The notes under the pieces: model-generated
Databases searched by the model: none
What the model was told of the DNA's origin: nothing
What the model saw: only the letters and a program-made list of their open reading frames with translations
Assembly (NCBI RefSeq): GCF_932276165.1
Contig: NC_064007.1
Location: 5,714,001 to 5,778,000 of the forward strand
Reading direction: 5' to 3'
Origin: Plutella xylostella
Taxonomy: Eukaryota > Arthropoda > Insecta > Lepidoptera > Plutellidae
DNA length: 64,000 nt
Made by a program: the position numbers and the translations under genes
Shown: positions 1 through 36,289 of the stretch, in pieces
Layout of the letters: every line of letters starts with the position of its first letter
How positions within the stretch are numbered: the stretch's first letter is position 1

Positions 1-125
1 TAAAGCAACGGGTACGTTTAATACAACGAGATAGAGTAGAGGTTAGTGATCCTAAACTTAGCCTATGCTACGCTCTGCTACGCTATGAAGAGAGTTCAGC
101 ATAGGTCTCGCCTATTGTTAGAGAA

Positions 126-342
126 GTACGGTGGCCTGCGCCTAAAAGTATACAGGCGGAGTTTTTAAAATAGCGATCTCAAGCTCACATGCTGCTCAAG
201 CACATCCCCAGAAACACCACTGCTGCACATATCACACACAACACGTCCCCAGATTTATAACAGATGTAGCTGGTCCCTTCATCATAAGGGATCGCTATTA
301 TAAAAACTCCGCCTGTATACTTTTAGGCGCAGGCCACCGTAC
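126..342. mobile_element. MITE with about 55-bp terminal inverted repeats
   Basis: The 55 bases at 126-180 recur inverted at 288-342 with about two mismatches and enclose a loop of about 107 bp with no coding potential. Both ends carry GTAC, which may be a palindromic 4-bp target duplication (126-129 and 339-342). The superfamily is not recognised. Seen directly; the MITE label is inference. Confidence 0.7.
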
Positions 343-363
343 ATGTTATGTTCCTTGCTCCCG

Positions 364-422
364 GAATAATAATGACCAGACGTTGTACGGGACTCCCGTA
401 CAACGACTGGCCATTATTATTC
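364..422. repeat. Near-perfect 59-bp hairpin with almost no loop
   Basis: The left arm, starting GAATAATAATGACCAG, pairs with the right arm, ending CTGGCCATTATTATTC, with about two mismatches and essentially no loop. It lies just beyond the MITE and 255 bp before the first ORF of the plus-strand cluster. It could be a minimal foldback element. A similar arm-like word occurs at about 59794-59810. Confidence 0.6.
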
Positions 423-676
423 TGATGCTGATAACTGATTCTGCGTTGTTCTACAAACCTATTTACGTAGTACTTCTTTTAAGAATGTTATAATAAAATT
501 CTTTTTTATATATAATTTGTCATAGAACAATGTCAAAACCATGTCAAAACAACTATTTAAAATTTACATCATGTCATCATAAACGCCGGGTCAATAAATA
601 TGAAATAAAATAAAATTAGTCTGAAGTTACAAGCAACCATATCTCTCAATCATGCCCCAACATCTATTCAAATATA

Positions 677-1423
677 ATGAATGTTAAGAAATGCTTCAAA
701 GAAGAAATTGAGGTAATCAATAGTACTGTTAGTGAAATTACTGAAGAAAACAAACTTAAAGAGCAGCAAAATGCCGACAAATGCGAAGAATACAGAAGAA
801 AACAAAGAGAAACGACAGGAAAGAAAAATTGCCAAAAGCCAACCAAAACAAACGCGGAGAAGAAGCAGCCTCAAGCGGACCGGCGGCAAGCGCAGCAGAC
901 GCTCGAGCAGGAGTCAGCCGAGAAGGAACCAGAACCAGCCGAATTAGAAGAGGTTTGTGATGACGCACTATGCTTTGACAAGATAAAAAACCCTGAAATA
1001 TTCATAGAAGTACCTCCTCTCCCTGGAGAAATATGTGACCCAAATAACAAAAATAAAACTAATCGTACAGGAAAAACAGAACAAATAGTTTGTAGGGTCC
1101 AACGAAAGTTACCTACTAATGAAATATGCGAGGGAGCAGCTGAGAAGATAAAAGAGAACGAAAAAAAATACTCAAAGGAGAATACTGATCGTGGGGAGAA
1201 TCATGCAGCCTGTGGTTTAGAGACTATAGTTACAGAAGAAAAAATACAAGACCAAGTTGCCGACACTCAACAAACAAACCCATTTTGCAATATACAAAGA
1301 AAAAAGGAGGATATACCACCACCACCACCACCACCACCACCACCGGAGCTTGAACTAGATCCTTGTGAAGAATACAAGAGAAAACAACGAATGAAAGCTT
1401 GTCACAATAAATATAAACATTAA
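677..1423 (+). CDS. Unrecognised Lys/Glu-rich protein, ORF 1 of dense cluster (248 aa)
   Basis: Intronless ORF with an ATG in good context (A at -3). It is rich in Lys, Glu, Gln and Asn, with no signal peptide or membrane segment visible. A short motif appears twice: CEEYRRKQRE near residue 36 and CEEYKRKQRM near residue 231. A run of about ten prolines, encoded by CCA/CCG repeats at about 1315-1343, precedes the second copy. The ORF ends only 24 bp before the next one starts, too short for an intron or a separate promoter. Family unknown. Length and the internal repeated motif argue for real coding, but expression is unproven. Confidence 0.6.
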   Translation: MNVKKCFKEEIEVINSTVSEITEENKLKEQQNADKCEEYRRKQRETTGKKNCQKPTKTNAEKKQPQADRRQAQQTLEQESAEKEPEPAELEEVCDDALCFDKIKNPEIFIEVPPLPGEICDPNNKNKTNRTGKTEQIVCRVQRKLPTNEICEGAAEKIKENEKKYSKENTDRGENHAACGLETIVTEEKIQDQVADTQQTNPFCNIQRKKEDIPPPPPPPPPPELELDPCEEYKRKQRMKACHNKYKH

Positions 1424-1447
1424 TACGACTATAAACTCAACAAAAAC

Positions 1448-1933
1448 ATGGATAAACAAAAAACTACAGCAAACGGGAAGGTGGTTTCCCATCGCCATCA
1501 CAATGATAATTTACAACAGCCACAGCTTGATCACAACATTGAAAAAAGATTATCCCATCTTGAATCTGAAATTATTCGATTACAAACTGAAATTGATGAC
1601 ATCAGTTCCAGCACTGAAACAAAAGATGGAATATCTAGATGTCTTTCAACCTACTCGGGGAATAGCACTTCCTCCATGAATACACAAGATGCCAAACATA
1701 TTTTTCCAATCATGTTAACTAATAAATTGAGTAAGAAGAACGTAACTCAAAAAACTATAATAGAGAACAAGTTAACCCATCAAAAAGAAGCGGTTGCGAA
1801 TATATTGTTTGAACCTTCGGGAAATTATACTGAACTAGTTATTAACACTAAGCAGGATACAACACATTGCAGAAGCAAAATACAGAAAAACTCTGCTAAA
1901 GGCAAAACAAAATCAAAAAAAGATACGAACTGA
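1448..1933 (+). CDS. Unrecognised basic protein, ORF 2 of dense cluster (161 aa), paralogue of ORF 3
   Basis: Intronless ORF starting AACATGG. It aligns by eye with the N-terminal half of the next ORF: an HLESEIIRLQ motif (residues about 36-45, probable short coiled coil), then a Ser/Thr-rich stretch, then SKKNVTQKTIIENKL and a segment ending LFEPSGNY. The C-terminus is Lys-rich. No known domain is recognised. The same strand, tiny gaps and paralogy with ORF 3 indicate local duplication. A protein-coding call is favoured because the similarity between the two ORFs is in protein sequence and keeps frame. Confidence 0.6.
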   Translation: MDKQKTTANGKVVSHRHHNDNLQQPQLDHNIEKRLSHLESEIIRLQTEIDDISSSTETKDGISRCLSTYSGNSTSSMNTQDAKHIFPIMLTNKLSKKNVTQKTIIENKLTHQKEAVANILFEPSGNYTELVINTKQDTTHCRSKIQKNSAKGKTKSKKDTN

Positions 1934-2010
1934 CAAATATGTATATATAATACGTCTCCTTTGTTAATATACCAATCCATTATCCATATCCATTATATTT
2001 AATAAACATA

Positions 2011-3024
2011 ATGGATAAATCTTTGGAACGATCGAATCATAGTGATTCTGAGTCTATGGAAAAGCCTAATTTGCCACAAGCAGAACCATCTAAACAAACA
2101 TCTCCAAAGAACAATCCAACTCAGCTTAGTTTTGATGAAAAATTAACGCATCTAGAGACTCGCATAATTAAACTACAAGCTAAATTAGATGGAGTGATCG
2201 ATGATGAATCAGAATCACATAAAATATCAGCCAGTACCTCGATATCCACGAAATCATCAGAATTTCAGAACAATACAAGCCCACTCAGCGTTCAATCGTG
2301 TCCCTTTACTTTGTATAGCGGATTTTCTAAGAAAAATATTCAACCCAAGACCTTGATCGAAAACAAGCTGAGAAAACAAACGGAAAAAAGATCGGACATG
2401 CTAGTTGAGCCTACATTTCACTACATCGATGCAGCAGTGAAAGCAAGAACTGATAATGTCAAAATACCTCCAGGAGTCGTTTTCAGTAATAAATTTACCA
2501 AGCAATGTAAACATTCATCAGAAGTTACTATCAGTCCTTACAAAGATGGCAAATATGCCAAGATAGTATCTAAGCCCACCGTAGGCAGAAGACTTACTAA
2601 AGAAGAGGATAGAGAATGCAGAGAAAACGTGCCTCCTTACGACGACTTGGATCAAAGGTGCAAAGAATGGGAAATCGAAGAGAAAAGACAAAATTCCATC
2701 ACTTCGTTAAATCAGCTAAGCGATGGCTCACTTCAAGAAATGAAGTCAGTCAAGGATTTAAGAATCAAAAGCCCATCCATCAGCAATAAATCCATCACTA
2801 GAGGTAGTAAAGATAAAATTGAAAAAAGACTAGCGAATTCTAAATCAAATATGAGGAAAGCTAGAGGGAGTACAGAAAAAGTAATAAAAAAAAGTGTGAA
2901 AATGGATAAAGATGCTATTAGGAAGGCTCGGAAAGATTGTGCTAGTACATCATCAGATATCATAATATCAGTAAGCAGACGAGAAGTGGTCCCAGAACCA
3001 AAAAAAGGAAAAGGTTGTAAATGA
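2011..3024 (+). CDS. Unrecognised basic protein, ORF 3 of dense cluster (337 aa), longer paralogue of ORF 2
   Basis: Intronless ORF with ATAATGG start. The N-terminal half shares HLETRIIKLQ and SKKNIQPKTLIENKL with ORF 2. The C-terminal half, unique to this copy, includes a charged block (DLDQRCKEWEIEEKRQ) and a long Lys/Ser/Arg-rich tail. No membrane segment or known enzyme motif is visible. It is preceded by a 77-bp AT-rich gap that contains AATAAA (about 2000-2005) and is followed by another 77-bp gap. Function unknown. The basic composition would fit a nucleic-acid or cytoskeleton-associated protein, but that is speculation. Confidence 0.6.
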   Translation: MDKSLERSNHSDSESMEKPNLPQAEPSKQTSPKNNPTQLSFDEKLTHLETRIIKLQAKLDGVIDDESESHKISASTSISTKSSEFQNNTSPLSVQSCPFTLYSGFSKKNIQPKTLIENKLRKQTEKRSDMLVEPTFHYIDAAVKARTDNVKIPPGVVFSNKFTKQCKHSSEVTISPYKDGKYAKIVSKPTVGRRLTKEEDRECRENVPPYDDLDQRCKEWEIEEKRQNSITSLNQLSDGSLQEMKSVKDLRIKSPSISNKSITRGSKDKIEKRLANSKSNMRKARGSTEKVIKKSVKMDKDAIRKARKDCASTSSDIIISVSRREVVPEPKKGKGCK

Positions 3025-3101
3025 CAGAGGAAAAATTAAGAACTGTCAACTATTAGTCTGGTTTATGAAAAAGTAACAAATTAATAAAATATTTCAACAA
3101 A

Positions 3102-3332
3102 ATGGCAAATTCCAACAAACATGCTAAAGAATGCACATCAAAACAAATAGAGAGTGTGGAAATTGTAAAGAATGCTAAAGGTACTGAAGATGTTTTGACC
3201 CGGCAGCTAGGAGATATTAACATTTTACGGAAACAACATCACGTTATAAAACGATACAAAAATCGTGAAGAAACTGTTGTTTTGAAGGTACAAAGTACTG
3301 ACATGATTTATGAACCAAACAGGACCAAGTAA
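3102..3332 (+). CDS. Unrecognised small protein, ORF 4 of dense cluster (76 aa)
   Basis: Short intronless ORF with AAAATGG start, 77 bp after ORF 3 and on the same strand. It ends with a segment (VVLKVQSTDMIYEPN) faintly like the LFEPSGNY/LVEPTFHY segments of ORFs 2 and 3, so it may be a shortened family member. AATAAA-like signals follow at about 3334 and 3390. Length alone is weak evidence; the regular spacing in the cluster raises it. Confidence 0.4.
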   Translation: MANSNKHAKECTSKQIESVEIVKNAKGTEDVLTRQLGDINILRKQHHVIKRYKNREETVVLKVQSTDMIYEPNRTK

Positions 3333-3399
3333 GAATAAAATGAAACATTTTATAGGTACCTTAAAAATTGTGCAATTTAAGAGATAAAAAAATAAATAT

Positions 3400-5084
3400 T
3401 GGTTTTCTTATAAATAATTTGTTTTACTTTTCAAGTTATCAGCTAAAATCTTAAAGAGACTAGTAAGGGCAATATTGTTGTGAGAATGCTACCGTCAAAG
3501 CTGCCAACTTTGTCTACAATATCGTCTGGCAAAGTGAGCAAAGCCATGGCAAAGCTAAGGAATTACGTAGCGTGGTTTCGCCGGCGGCCGAAGGGGTAGG
3601 ATCAGAGTAGTACCTACTACTCAATGTAATTTCAAATAATTTACTCAGTTATGCATTTATCCTTACAATCACGTTGTCATAGAACAACGCGGACTCGGGT
3701 AAACCCTCGAGAAGCGTCATAGAAAAAGTTCTGAAGATCTTCATTAACCACAACGGATAATGGCGAGGTCCACATTGGTGCGTTGCACCATCGCAGCGTC
3801 TTCGCTGCCATACATATACCTATTTTAGCATTTTTAAGTGAAAGAAAATAAAATTTGCAACAATATTTATTCACAATAACATTTTTTAATATCATATACA
3901 AAATATAAACATTCATTTCCCCTTAGTCTCTCGATACATAAAAATATACGTTGTACAGTGTAAAATATTAAGCAGTCATTTCAACAGCAGTATAAATAAC
4001 ATAGCATGTTTTTAAAAGTAGATAAATTACATAATATTATATATTTTAGTGTATCATGTTTACCGGCCCGACATCGATAGCTTAACATTTTTTTATGGTA
4101 CTTATATAAATCTTTAGACATTACAGTCACAAGGAGTAGGTCCTTGTGATTTTTTATTCTATCGGCGCATATAATTCAAGCCTTATTAGCTTATGAATCT
4201 TATGATTCCAGCTTTAATTTCAGCCGTTAATTTAAGCTATTTGACTAGAGATAACTCATTTATATCCATTCTAATATTTTAGATACTGAATAACAAAAAT
4301 AATCATGATAACCATAATGATAACAAAAGTTTTTATCATTGTGAACAATACCGATATCTTAATTTTAGGTTTAAGAATTTTTATTTTTATTTTATCATTT
4401 ATTGTAATATGGGTGTATAGCCTGAAATAAATGACTATTTATTTATTATTAATGCACCATCTTTAAAATATTACCTTACGTGCTTACCTTGGTAAGCACT
4501 TTATTTATTTACTTAGGCACTGATAGAAGGTATAACAACTTTAAACTTGGTCAATCAAATATAGATACTTACATAGGGTGGTAGAAAAATGATCTTGAGC
4601 CGACAGAGGTGATCCAGGTGGTAATTTTAAACAACAATTATCAATTTTCTTGCATGCATGGAAGATCTTTTTTAAAGATATTTATTAGTTTTTCAGAATA
4701 ACGAGTTGAAGACTGGGCACCCTTTCAGCTTACAATACCAGTTTTTCAACACCCTCTATACAAACTTACCTAAAAAGCATTTTTGGACTAAACTTACCTG
4801 TTACATACTCTTATCCCACACGAAATCATAGTAGATAATATATTACATCAAAAACATTCCATCGCAAAAACTATTTACAATATCAAAATCGGGTAGGTAC
4901 GTATCCTAATCTCCAAAACCAAAATACCATATCGAATACCTAATTATGATAAGTAGCATAAAAACTCACATTGGTATGTTTTAAATTCGTCACTCAACAA
5001 GTAAGAAATCAGAGTCGCGAGCACAAGTTTCGAACCTCCGTTAACGTTGCGTATCGTCAAATGTCACTGTCACTAAGGCCTATA
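3400..5084. other. AT-rich intergenic DNA, no gene seen
   Basis: No supported gene between the ORF cluster and the first MITE. It holds a small hairpin at about 4480-4500 (GTGCTTAC paired with GTAAGCAC). Confidence 0.5.
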
Positions 5085-5322
5085 GTGCGACAAACTTATC
5101 TGTTCCGGTGACAGTTAATTAAATTGGTCCATATCTCATTATTTACTAATAAATTATATATTGATATAGATTAGATGGGTTTATTAAAACCGCAAGGGTA
5201 AATTACCATTACGGGAAAACTTTACATATTAAAAAATGAAGAAATATTAGACATTTACGTGAGCTCTCACCGGAACAGATAATTTATTTATTTATTTATT
5301 TATATATATAAGTTTGTGGCAC
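5085..5322. mobile_element. MITE with 28-bp TIR, right arm split by a TTTA repeat
   Basis: The left arm (5085-5112, starting GTGCGACAAACTTA) matches the inverse of the right arm, but the right arm is cut in two by a (TTTA)n/(TA)n tract at 5281-5309. The two pieces at 5267-5280 and 5310-5322 together complete the TIR. The simplest reading is a MITE whose right end was later invaded by an expanding microsatellite. Confidence 0.6.
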
Positions 5323-5689
5323 TGTAATTTCACGCCATTCGGTTAGGTTAAAAATACCTCGGTTTGGTTACATGATGGACTGTTAAGGTTAGTGAGTGTC
5401 CCACCATGCTAAATCAAGGGGTTATCGGTTGGTTAACTTAATTGCTGCTGTGAGGTTCCGTTAAGACTTTGTTAAGACCGGTAACCAGGCAACGGGTTGT
5501 TGACTTTTGACACATCTGTCAAGAATTCAAGATGGAAAAATGAACAGAGCCTTTGATAAACAATATACGAACTAGATGTTGTGTGACATAAAAAATGAAG
5601 CGAAATACTGTCTGGGTTTTATATACTGTCAAACCGAGATAAAAGTTTTAATTTAATGTCCTAACCTAACTTGGAACCGCAATATAGAA

Positions 5690-5768
5690 ACACAAATTGA
5701 TGGCCCTACCTGAAAATCGAACCTGGGATCCCTGGGTGATGTAGCTGAGCTTCTACCACTAGATCACA
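5690..5768 (-). mobile_element. tRNA-derived SINE head, relic
   Basis: Read on the minus strand there is an A-box-like TAGTGGTAGAAG and a B-box-like GGTTCGATT at tRNA-like spacing. There is no clover-leaf acceptor stem, so it is a SINE relic rather than a tRNA gene. Confidence 0.5.
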
Positions 5769-5975
5769 AAGGTAGATTCAAGAAGTTAAACCTTATGACT
5801 TAATGAGAACTATTGAATTAAGTGAAAAAGCTTCTAACAAAATATTTTAAAATAAGACCTTACTTAGAAATTGAGGTGTTATTTGTTGAGTCGTTTCTTT
5901 TGCACTGACACTCCATCTAGTTCGTTGTATTGTTTTTCAAAGAGCATGGCGTAATAATATTATTTTCAATGACGG

Positions 5976-6058
5976 ATGTCAAAAAACAACCTCGATATAA
6001 ATAGTAACCATGGCAACCTCAAAACCAAAAAGTTTGGTAGTTTGAGGTTGTTTGACAT
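5976..6058. repeat. Short inverted repeat element
   Basis: GTCAAAAAACAACCTC at about 5978 is mirrored by GAGGTTGTTTGACA at about 6044-6057, with an inner palindrome (AACCTCAAA / TTTGAGGTT). Possibly a very short MITE. Confidence 0.45.
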
Positions 6059-6239
6059 TACAGAGACATAGACACCAATTTCAATGAATATGACAGAATA
6101 TTGAATGAAGTGTGAGTGAATGATTCACATAATGCTTGATTTGGGGCATTCCATAGTGACTGGTGGGACTGTTTACTCCAGAATTGCTATTGTTTAGACC
6201 TGTAACTTTTTATTTTAATCAAATAATATGATTAAATCA

Positions 6240-6493
6240 CACACGCACTCACGCCTTGTACTAATGGACTCCCTTGCGGGGTAGGCAGAGGTGCATTGCT
6301 GCACCCACTTTTCGCCAGAGTGTTATGTTAGTCCCAATGTAATAGGGGGCGAGCCTATTGCCATTTTACGGGCACATCCAAGACCCGAGAACAAATATCT
6401 GTGTTTAAACAAATATCTGCCCCAGCCGGGAATCGAACCCAGGACCTTCGGCTCAGTAGTCAGGGTCACTAACCACTACGCCATTCGGTCGTC
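6240..6493 (-). mobile_element. tRNA-derived SINE, copy 1 of a family with four copies here
   Basis: On the minus strand it starts GACGACCGAATGGCGTAGTG, has an A box (GGCGTAGTGGTTAG) and a B box (GGTTCGATTCCC), then a body, and ends GAGTGCGTGTG. Near-identical copies lie at about 36060-36283, 37631-37896 and 39995-40264. The B box and flanks are tRNA-like but the tRNA fold is not kept. Confidence 0.8.
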
Positions 6494-7191
6494 TTATTAA
6501 ATATATACTGTATAGTAGATAATGAACCAAGTAATGTAATGATTACCAAATTAATAACCCATGTACATTTATTGGTGATATATTAACGGTTTAAGGAGTG
6601 TGACTGGTGGGACAGCCAAAAATACCTCAGCCCCGACCTCTGCTCCGTCAAACGAGATTTTAGTCCAAATACTTAACATAGCAAAATGTATTTGAATGTG
6701 CTATTAAATGATTAAATATATTAAGACGTGAACTATAAACTATGAGCAAGCTTTGTTTCTGCAAGAAATATAGACCAAATAAATTGTGACTGGTGGGACA
6801 TGAACATGACCCAAAAAATCGTACCACATGTTCAGAACAAAAAGACAACGTATGAAACGTATGTAAAAAAATACTTTCCTGTTTTTTTCAGAAAAAAAAA
6901 TAACAGAACATGTAAATATGTATATCTAATATTGAATTAACAATAAAATAATCTTGATTAGATTAATAAAAAAATATCTCATTTTCCCACTACCCGTGGA
7001 ATGCCCCATTTATGAATGGTCTGTTAAATTTTCGTCATTGGACTCAACCAATTAACAAGGGTATTAATCCTTAAACGAGTCGTCAGCAAATCCGTGATTT
7101 AGACTGTAACTACCAGAATCATAAGAAACCAGGTCTAAGGCAAATTTGTTGGTTCCAAAAGTGGCATTTGTTTTTCTATGTTAGGTAGAAT

Positions 7192-7280
7192 TTCACCAAA
7201 CACTAAACGTATTTAGTAGCCTGTCATACGTCTGTATTTAAAATTTTATTTAAATACGTTTAGCGTTTGGTAAAAGTGAC
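7192..7280. repeat. Imperfect hairpin
   Basis: ACCAAACACTAAACGTATTTA is mirrored by TAAATACGTTTAGCGTTTGGT about 35 bp later. It lies downstream of the channel gene. Confidence 0.45.
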
Positions 7281-7387
7281 CGTCCGTGTAGATTCGAAAA
7301 TAGTATCGAATCCGGTGCTCGCTGCACAGATAGCGACTGGTTGAGGAAAACCGAGAACATAGTATTTACAATACATCAGAATAGATC

Positions 7388-7393
7388 TTTATT
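7388..7393 (-). terminator. Candidate polyadenylation signal of the channel gene
   Basis: AATAAA on the minus strand, about 570 nt past the channel stop codon. It is one of several possible AT-rich sites, so the 3' UTR end is not fixed. Confidence 0.25.
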
Positions 7394-7570
7394 GATAAAA
7401 CACAAAACATTATTATGTAAATTAAATTAAATTTTAAAGACGACTAAGTTCAATACGCTAAAAACGATCTCGTCGAGGCAACCTTTGAGTGAATAAAAGA
7501 CTTGGGAAACCTACACGTATTGCATAAATTGCATTTGAATAAGATATTGTTGAGAGATATGGGATGACAA

Positions 7571-7738
7571 TGATATCGATTCTGAAGGCAGAAATTTTAA
7601 ATTTAGCGATGTCAAAACCTTAATTTCTTTGTTTAAAATTCGACTCTATGATTGTTTCCGTAAATGTCATTTTATGCTAGCAAATTTTTTAGTTTGACAG
7701 CGTTAAAATTAGAATTTCTGCCTTCAGAATCAACATCA
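7571..7738. mobile_element. Foldback/MITE element with about 45-bp arms
   Basis: GATTCTGAAGGCAGAAATTT near the left end is repeated inverted at the right end (GAATTTCTGCCTTCAGAATC), and the similarity continues inward through GCGATGTCAAA / TTTGACAGCG. It lies in what would be the 3' UTR or 3' flank of the channel gene. Confidence 0.6.
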
Positions 7739-7964
7739 ATGAATGCTCTCCCACCAGTTACGTACCTAAGTTATTTTGGTTTCGGATATTACGATAGCAA
7801 AATTACACACCCATCAAAAACTTGAAAAGACCCCTACTTCCGGGGCCAGCCTTTCCCAAAGGAAAAACAAAACTCGAAAATTCGAGTTAAAAAAACCGCC
7901 AGTCGGCTACCAACCGAGGAGGTTTGCGTTCAAAAATCCTTTACAAGTACAAAATCTACTGATG

Positions 7965-34034
<26,070 letters not shown>

Positions 34035-34439
34035 CGCTGCCTGGAACGGGAGAGACGGTTGTTGAAATTGGAGGACTTTTGTAGGGATATTTCGGGGATG
34101 AGTAGCTATCGTACATATCCTAAGACGAAGAAACGTTCATACTGCAGTCCATTTTTCTCAGCATTTGCAATTGTTTTATGAACCAATATTTCTGTACATT
34201 ACAATTCAGCGTGTTTAGAATCTTTTGATTTGCCAGAACTTCACCTTAAATCTTAGAATGATGAAAGATGCCCACTTGTTCAACACAAACACACGAGAAT
34301 CCAAATTTTCACCTGAAAGACAAATAGGTATCTAGGGTCGATGTAGAGGGAGGTAGTGCCTGTATACAGGGTGACGTTGTAAGTCATAGTTCATTGGCCA
34401 ACTTAGCAGCGTATTCGTTTAGTATGCTGAGTGCCACCA

Positions 34440-34700
34440 GTTTGCTAGTGTGGAGACATCTCACACACGTCCATCCGACCTCAACCTAGGTTGAGCCTGC
34501 AATTTGGGTATCGGACAGCTGATAATTCTGATAATTTTAATATCTATGCAGATACATATTATACACTCGAGTGAGCAAGTATTATACATAATAACACCAG
34601 ATAAACACCCAATGCCCAAGTACAAATATCTGCCCCGGCCGGGGATCGAACCCGGGACCTTTGGCATAGCAGTCGGGGTCACAAACCACTACACCAATTT
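34440..34700 (-). mobile_element. tRNA-derived SINE, second family, full length
   Basis: On the minus strand: A box TGGTGTAGTGGTTTG, B box GGGTTCGATCCCC, body, and an end with AGCTGTCCGATACCC and GGTCGGATGG. The same family lies split at 47455-47525 and 48952-49085. Confidence 0.75.
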
Positions 34701-35500
34701 ATCGATCAGCTTTGCACTCATTCTACGCGTAGTAAAGGACGCACAGTTTGACAACTGGGGACGCGGCCTATAAGGTAAAATAAACGCTTGTTTTCACCGT
34801 TCTCTAATGCTTGGGCGTAATAAAGCCATCAGTCAGCTAATAATCCTCTGTCGCTATTGTACTATCTTGGCCGCAGTCCAGAATAAAAATAAAAATAACA
34901 ACAGTTGTATGTAATATTGTATTTACAAAGTGGCGATGTTCCGGGATTCACGAATTAGAAATAATAAAACGACAATGAACTCAACGTATCATTATAAGTA
35001 CTTTTATATACTGTTTTAAGCACACAGATGGTAGTGATTTGAATATTGTACATTATACATTTGAGCAGGCAGATTTAGCGCTTTATTGCATTTTCTCCCA
35101 TTCAACCTACAGGAATTCAAGTTACCTATTCGACCGATACTGACAAAAATGCTATCCTGCTTAGCAAGTTTATTACCGAAATATATTGAATATTGAAACC
35201 TGCTATCAAACGATTCTAGACTCCTAATTTCCAGGTTATAAAATGGCCCCTCACTCACTTACGCATTCACTTCCTATAAACAGATTTATGTCGTATTTTA
35301 TTGAGAGACACTTAATTTTACAGCTTTATTCAGTGGACCCCTCCCAAACCAATAGGAATGAATTTGCTATTGTGATTCCATTCTTAAGAAGCACAGATTA
35401 AGAGTGACTATGAAGAAAGCGGATTCATTTGTCCTCTGTAGGTAGATCGATTTTTCAATGTGGAAGATCTGTATTGAATACCGTGCCGTGTCCTTTCATT

Positions 35501-36020
35501 AACCGACTTGGAAAAAAGGAGGAGGTTCTCAATTCGTCTGTATGTATTTTTTTTATGTATGTTCACCGATTACTCCGCCATTTATGGACCGATTTTGAAA
35601 ATTCCTTTTTTGATGTATTGGGTTAAGCTCAGGGGTGGTCCCATTTTATGGTGGATTAAAATTCTGAAAAAAAATGGGGTAAAAACAGGATATGAATTTC
35701 CATTTTGGGGACCTGTTAACCGATTGGAATGAAATTTAGAACTTAAATTCTTATAACAAAAAAATATGATGGTGACCTTGAGCTGATCTGATGATGGAAA
35801 CGGAAGGCAGTCAAGGGAACTCCTCAACGGTATATGATAACTACCTCGTGTTTAGGCTTGAATGATTCGTATTGACTAGTATTGGTATCATTTTCATGTT
35901 ACTTTTGATTAAAAATTATTGCAAATAAACTAAAAAGAATAAAATAAAATAATAATTTAAAAAAATAAAAAACCGACTTCACAAAAATACACTAAAAAGT
36001 AAGTCGGTTTTTTATTTTAA
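35501..36020. mobile_element. AACCGACTT element, uninterrupted copy
   Basis: Begins AACCGACTTGGAAAAAAGGA and ends with AAGTCGGTTTTTTATTTT preceded by a small hairpin, so the ends are inverted (AACCGACTT/AAGTCGGTT). It provides the empty-site comparison for the transposon at 29844-30722. Type not known. Confidence 0.5.
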
Positions 36021-36059
36021 TGACTACAATTTATTACATAAACACATAACATTAACAGT

Positions 36060-36283
36060 AACACTAACACCTTGTACTGATATAGGCAGAGGTGCATTGC
36101 TGCACCCACTTTTCGCCAGTGTTATATTAGTCTCAATGTAATAGGGGGCGGGCCTATTGCCATTTTACGGGCACATTCAAGACCCGAGAACAAATATCTG
36201 TGTTTAAACAAATATCTGCCCCAGCCGGGAATCGAACCGGGACCTTCGGCTCAGTGGTCAGGGTCACTAACCATTCGGTCGTC
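36060..36283 (-). mobile_element. tRNA-derived SINE, copy 2 (internally deleted)
   Basis: Same family as 6240-6493 but missing short segments near the tail and in the A-box region, so it is likely an older copy. Confidence 0.75.
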
Positions 36284-36289
36284 TAATAT

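Noticed and set aside
6240..6493. Functional tRNA genes at the TGGTTAG / GGTTCGA boxes
   Set aside because: Boxes occur in dispersed near-identical copies with long non-tRNA bodies and no full clover leaf, so they are SINEs.
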